Source: an uncultured Halomicronema sp. (GTDB taxonomy: Bacteria > Cyanobacteriota > Cyanobacteriia > Phormidesmidales > Phormidesmidaceae). Taken from it: a stretch of 5,267 nucleotides of DNA. How positions within the stretch are numbered: the stretch's first letter is position 1; each line of letters begins with the position of its first letter. This document shows positions 4,752-5,267 of the stretch, piece after piece. The notes beneath the pieces were generated by a model. It was not told the DNA's origin and searched no databases. It was given only the letters and a program-made list of their open reading frames with translations. The stretch covers positions 1 through 5,267 of the forward strand of contig CALCPB010000839.1 of NCBI GenBank assembly GCA_937897665.1. Direction: 5' to 3'. Made by a program: the position numbers and the translations under genes.

Positions 4752-5267
4752 TTAGGCATCCTCGTCACTCGCTGATGACCGGCGACGGCGACGGCGACGG
4801 GTCGTCGGCTTCGGGTCTTCAGCTTCCACCGCTTCCGTCGTCACGGTTGGCTCTTCAACCTGAGCGACTGGGGTGGGATCGGGAACGGAAGCGGGCGCAG
4901 CTACAGGCTCATCCGCCGCCAAATCGATCACTTCGGCGTCAGGCACTGGTGCGGTCTCAGTCACCGATGCCGCCGCTTTAGAGGACCGCGATCGCTTGAC
5001 CAAAATCGGGGCTTCCGCGGACGATGAGGCTGTCACTACAGGTTCCGTTGGTGTGACTTCAGCCTCGGTGACCGCAACAGGTTCATTACTCTCTTCAGGC
5101 GCTTTCTCTTCGGGTGCTTTCTCTCCCGGCAACACGACTTGCACAATCGTGTTCTTAGCATCCTTGACCTCTTGAGGACTCAGAACCAAAGGCGAGATCC
5201 CCATCACGGCAAAAACGCTTTGCTCTTCTGGCGTCATTTCAACCGTTACTTTTTCCGGCGGGGCTGG
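4752..5267 (-). CDS. rne: Ribonuclease E, C-terminal noncatalytic part (5' end outside window)
   Basis: The frame is open to the right edge, giving the last 171 residues; the Met at 5237 is internal, since ten more in-frame codons (ending KVTVE) precede it. The catalytic S1/RNase E core lies outside the window. What is seen is a conserved cyanobacterial patch (VEMTPEEQSVFAVMGISPLV, about residues 9-28), then a long disordered linker rich in Glu, Ala, Pro and Val. The end has seven consecutive Arg followed by SSASDEDA (codons 4755-4799). That contains the RRRRRRSSA nonapeptide shown in Anabaena RNase E to recruit polynucleotide phosphorylase. RNase E is the main mRNA-decay and rRNA/tRNA-processing endonuclease, so this tail implies a degradosome-like complex. 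rnhB follows 35 bp downstream on the same strand, a common cyanobacterial order. Identification rests on the tail and context, not on the catalytic domain. Confidence 0.93.
   Translation of the reverse strand, partial: PAPPEKVTVEMTPEEQSVFAVMGISPLVLSPQEVKDAKNTIVQVVLPGEKAPEEKAPEESNEPVAVTEAEVTPTEPVVTASSSAEAPILVKRSRSSKAAASVTETAPVPDAEVIDLAADEPVAAPASVPDPTPVAQVEEPTVTTEAVEAEDPKPTTRRRRRRRSSASDEDA
5091..5120. repeat. Tandem 15-bp duplication within the rne linker
   Basis: Two adjacent 15-bp units, CTCTTCAGGCGCTTT and CTCTTCGGGTGCTTT, differ at two positions and encode two KAPEE-type repeats on the minus strand. A third partial copy (CTCT, then divergence) follows at 5121. The frame is kept, so this looks like slippage tolerated in disordered sequence. 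Confidence 0.8.

Larger units (their letters stand above)
1120..4995. repeat. Nine HIP1 octamers (GCGATCGC) dispersed in coding sequence
   Basis: Copies start at 1120, 2129, 2756, 3177, 3693, 3978, 4178, 4685 and 4988. All lie inside genes: one in sigF, one in the hydrolase, one in the BMC gene, three in gntR, two in rnhB and one in rne. None occurs in the first 1.1 kb. HIP1 is a highly over-represented palindrome in many cyanobacterial genomes, and it indicates that the central genes have the same sequence habit as the housekeeping rne-rnhB pair. Confidence 0.95.

Noticed and set aside
4574..4981. Plus-strand open frame of 135 codons opposite rnhB and rne
   Set aside because: It runs antisense across two well-identified genes, has low-complexity Ser/Pro/Arg composition and no family resemblance.
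4873..5175. Plus-strand open frame of 100 codons rich in Thr, Ser, Gly and Ala
   Set aside because: It is the mirror of the repetitive Ala/Glu/Pro/Val linker of RNase E; its composition is a by-product of that sequence.

Overview
The window reads as a piece of a cyanobacterial chromosome. Four things point that way: nine copies of the HIP1 octamer GCGATCGC in about 5.3 kb (well under one is expected by chance), a SigF-type group 3 sigma factor, a CcmK-like bacterial microcompartment (BMC) shell protein, and an rne-rnhB pair whose RNase E ends in the cyanobacterial Arg-rich/SSA tail. Base composition looks close to 50% GC. No RNA gene, insertion sequence, prophage or CRISPR array is visible.

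Layout. Positions 1-1419, minus strand: sigF, then after 70 bp a three-helix membrane protein of unknown function that runs off the left edge. A 273-bp gap (1420-1692) holds a plausible sigF promoter. Positions 1693-2445, minus strand: a dienelactone hydrolase family enzyme with a GTG start and an intact Cys-Asp-His triad. A 145-bp divergent region (2446-2590) separates it from a small BMC-domain shell protein on the plus strand (2591-2914). A 190-bp gap follows, containing an AGTGTC...TACACT dyad, and then a GntR-family regulator (best start GTG 3105, end 4094) with an unusually large alpha/beta C-terminal domain. The 3' end of gntR overlaps the convergent 3' end of rnhB (RNase HII, 4057-4716, minus) by 38 bp. 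rnhB lies 35 bp downstream of the 3' end of rne (4752-5267, minus), which runs off the right edge.

How the parts may work together. rne and rnhB form a typical RNA-metabolism pair, and the RNase E tail retains the peptide known to bind polynucleotide phosphorylase. sigF and the membrane protein may be co-transcribed. The central hydrolase, BMC and GntR genes are the accessory-looking part: a lone shell gene away from any ccm operon, divergent from a hydrolase and followed by a regulator whose own upstream dyad looks like a GntR/YtrA-type operator. Whether these three form one regulated unit is inference. The shell protein is the most unusual item, because residues at the CcmK pore (K-I-G-S-G becomes N-T-N-A-G) and at the hexamer edge (Arg becomes Cys) are changed.
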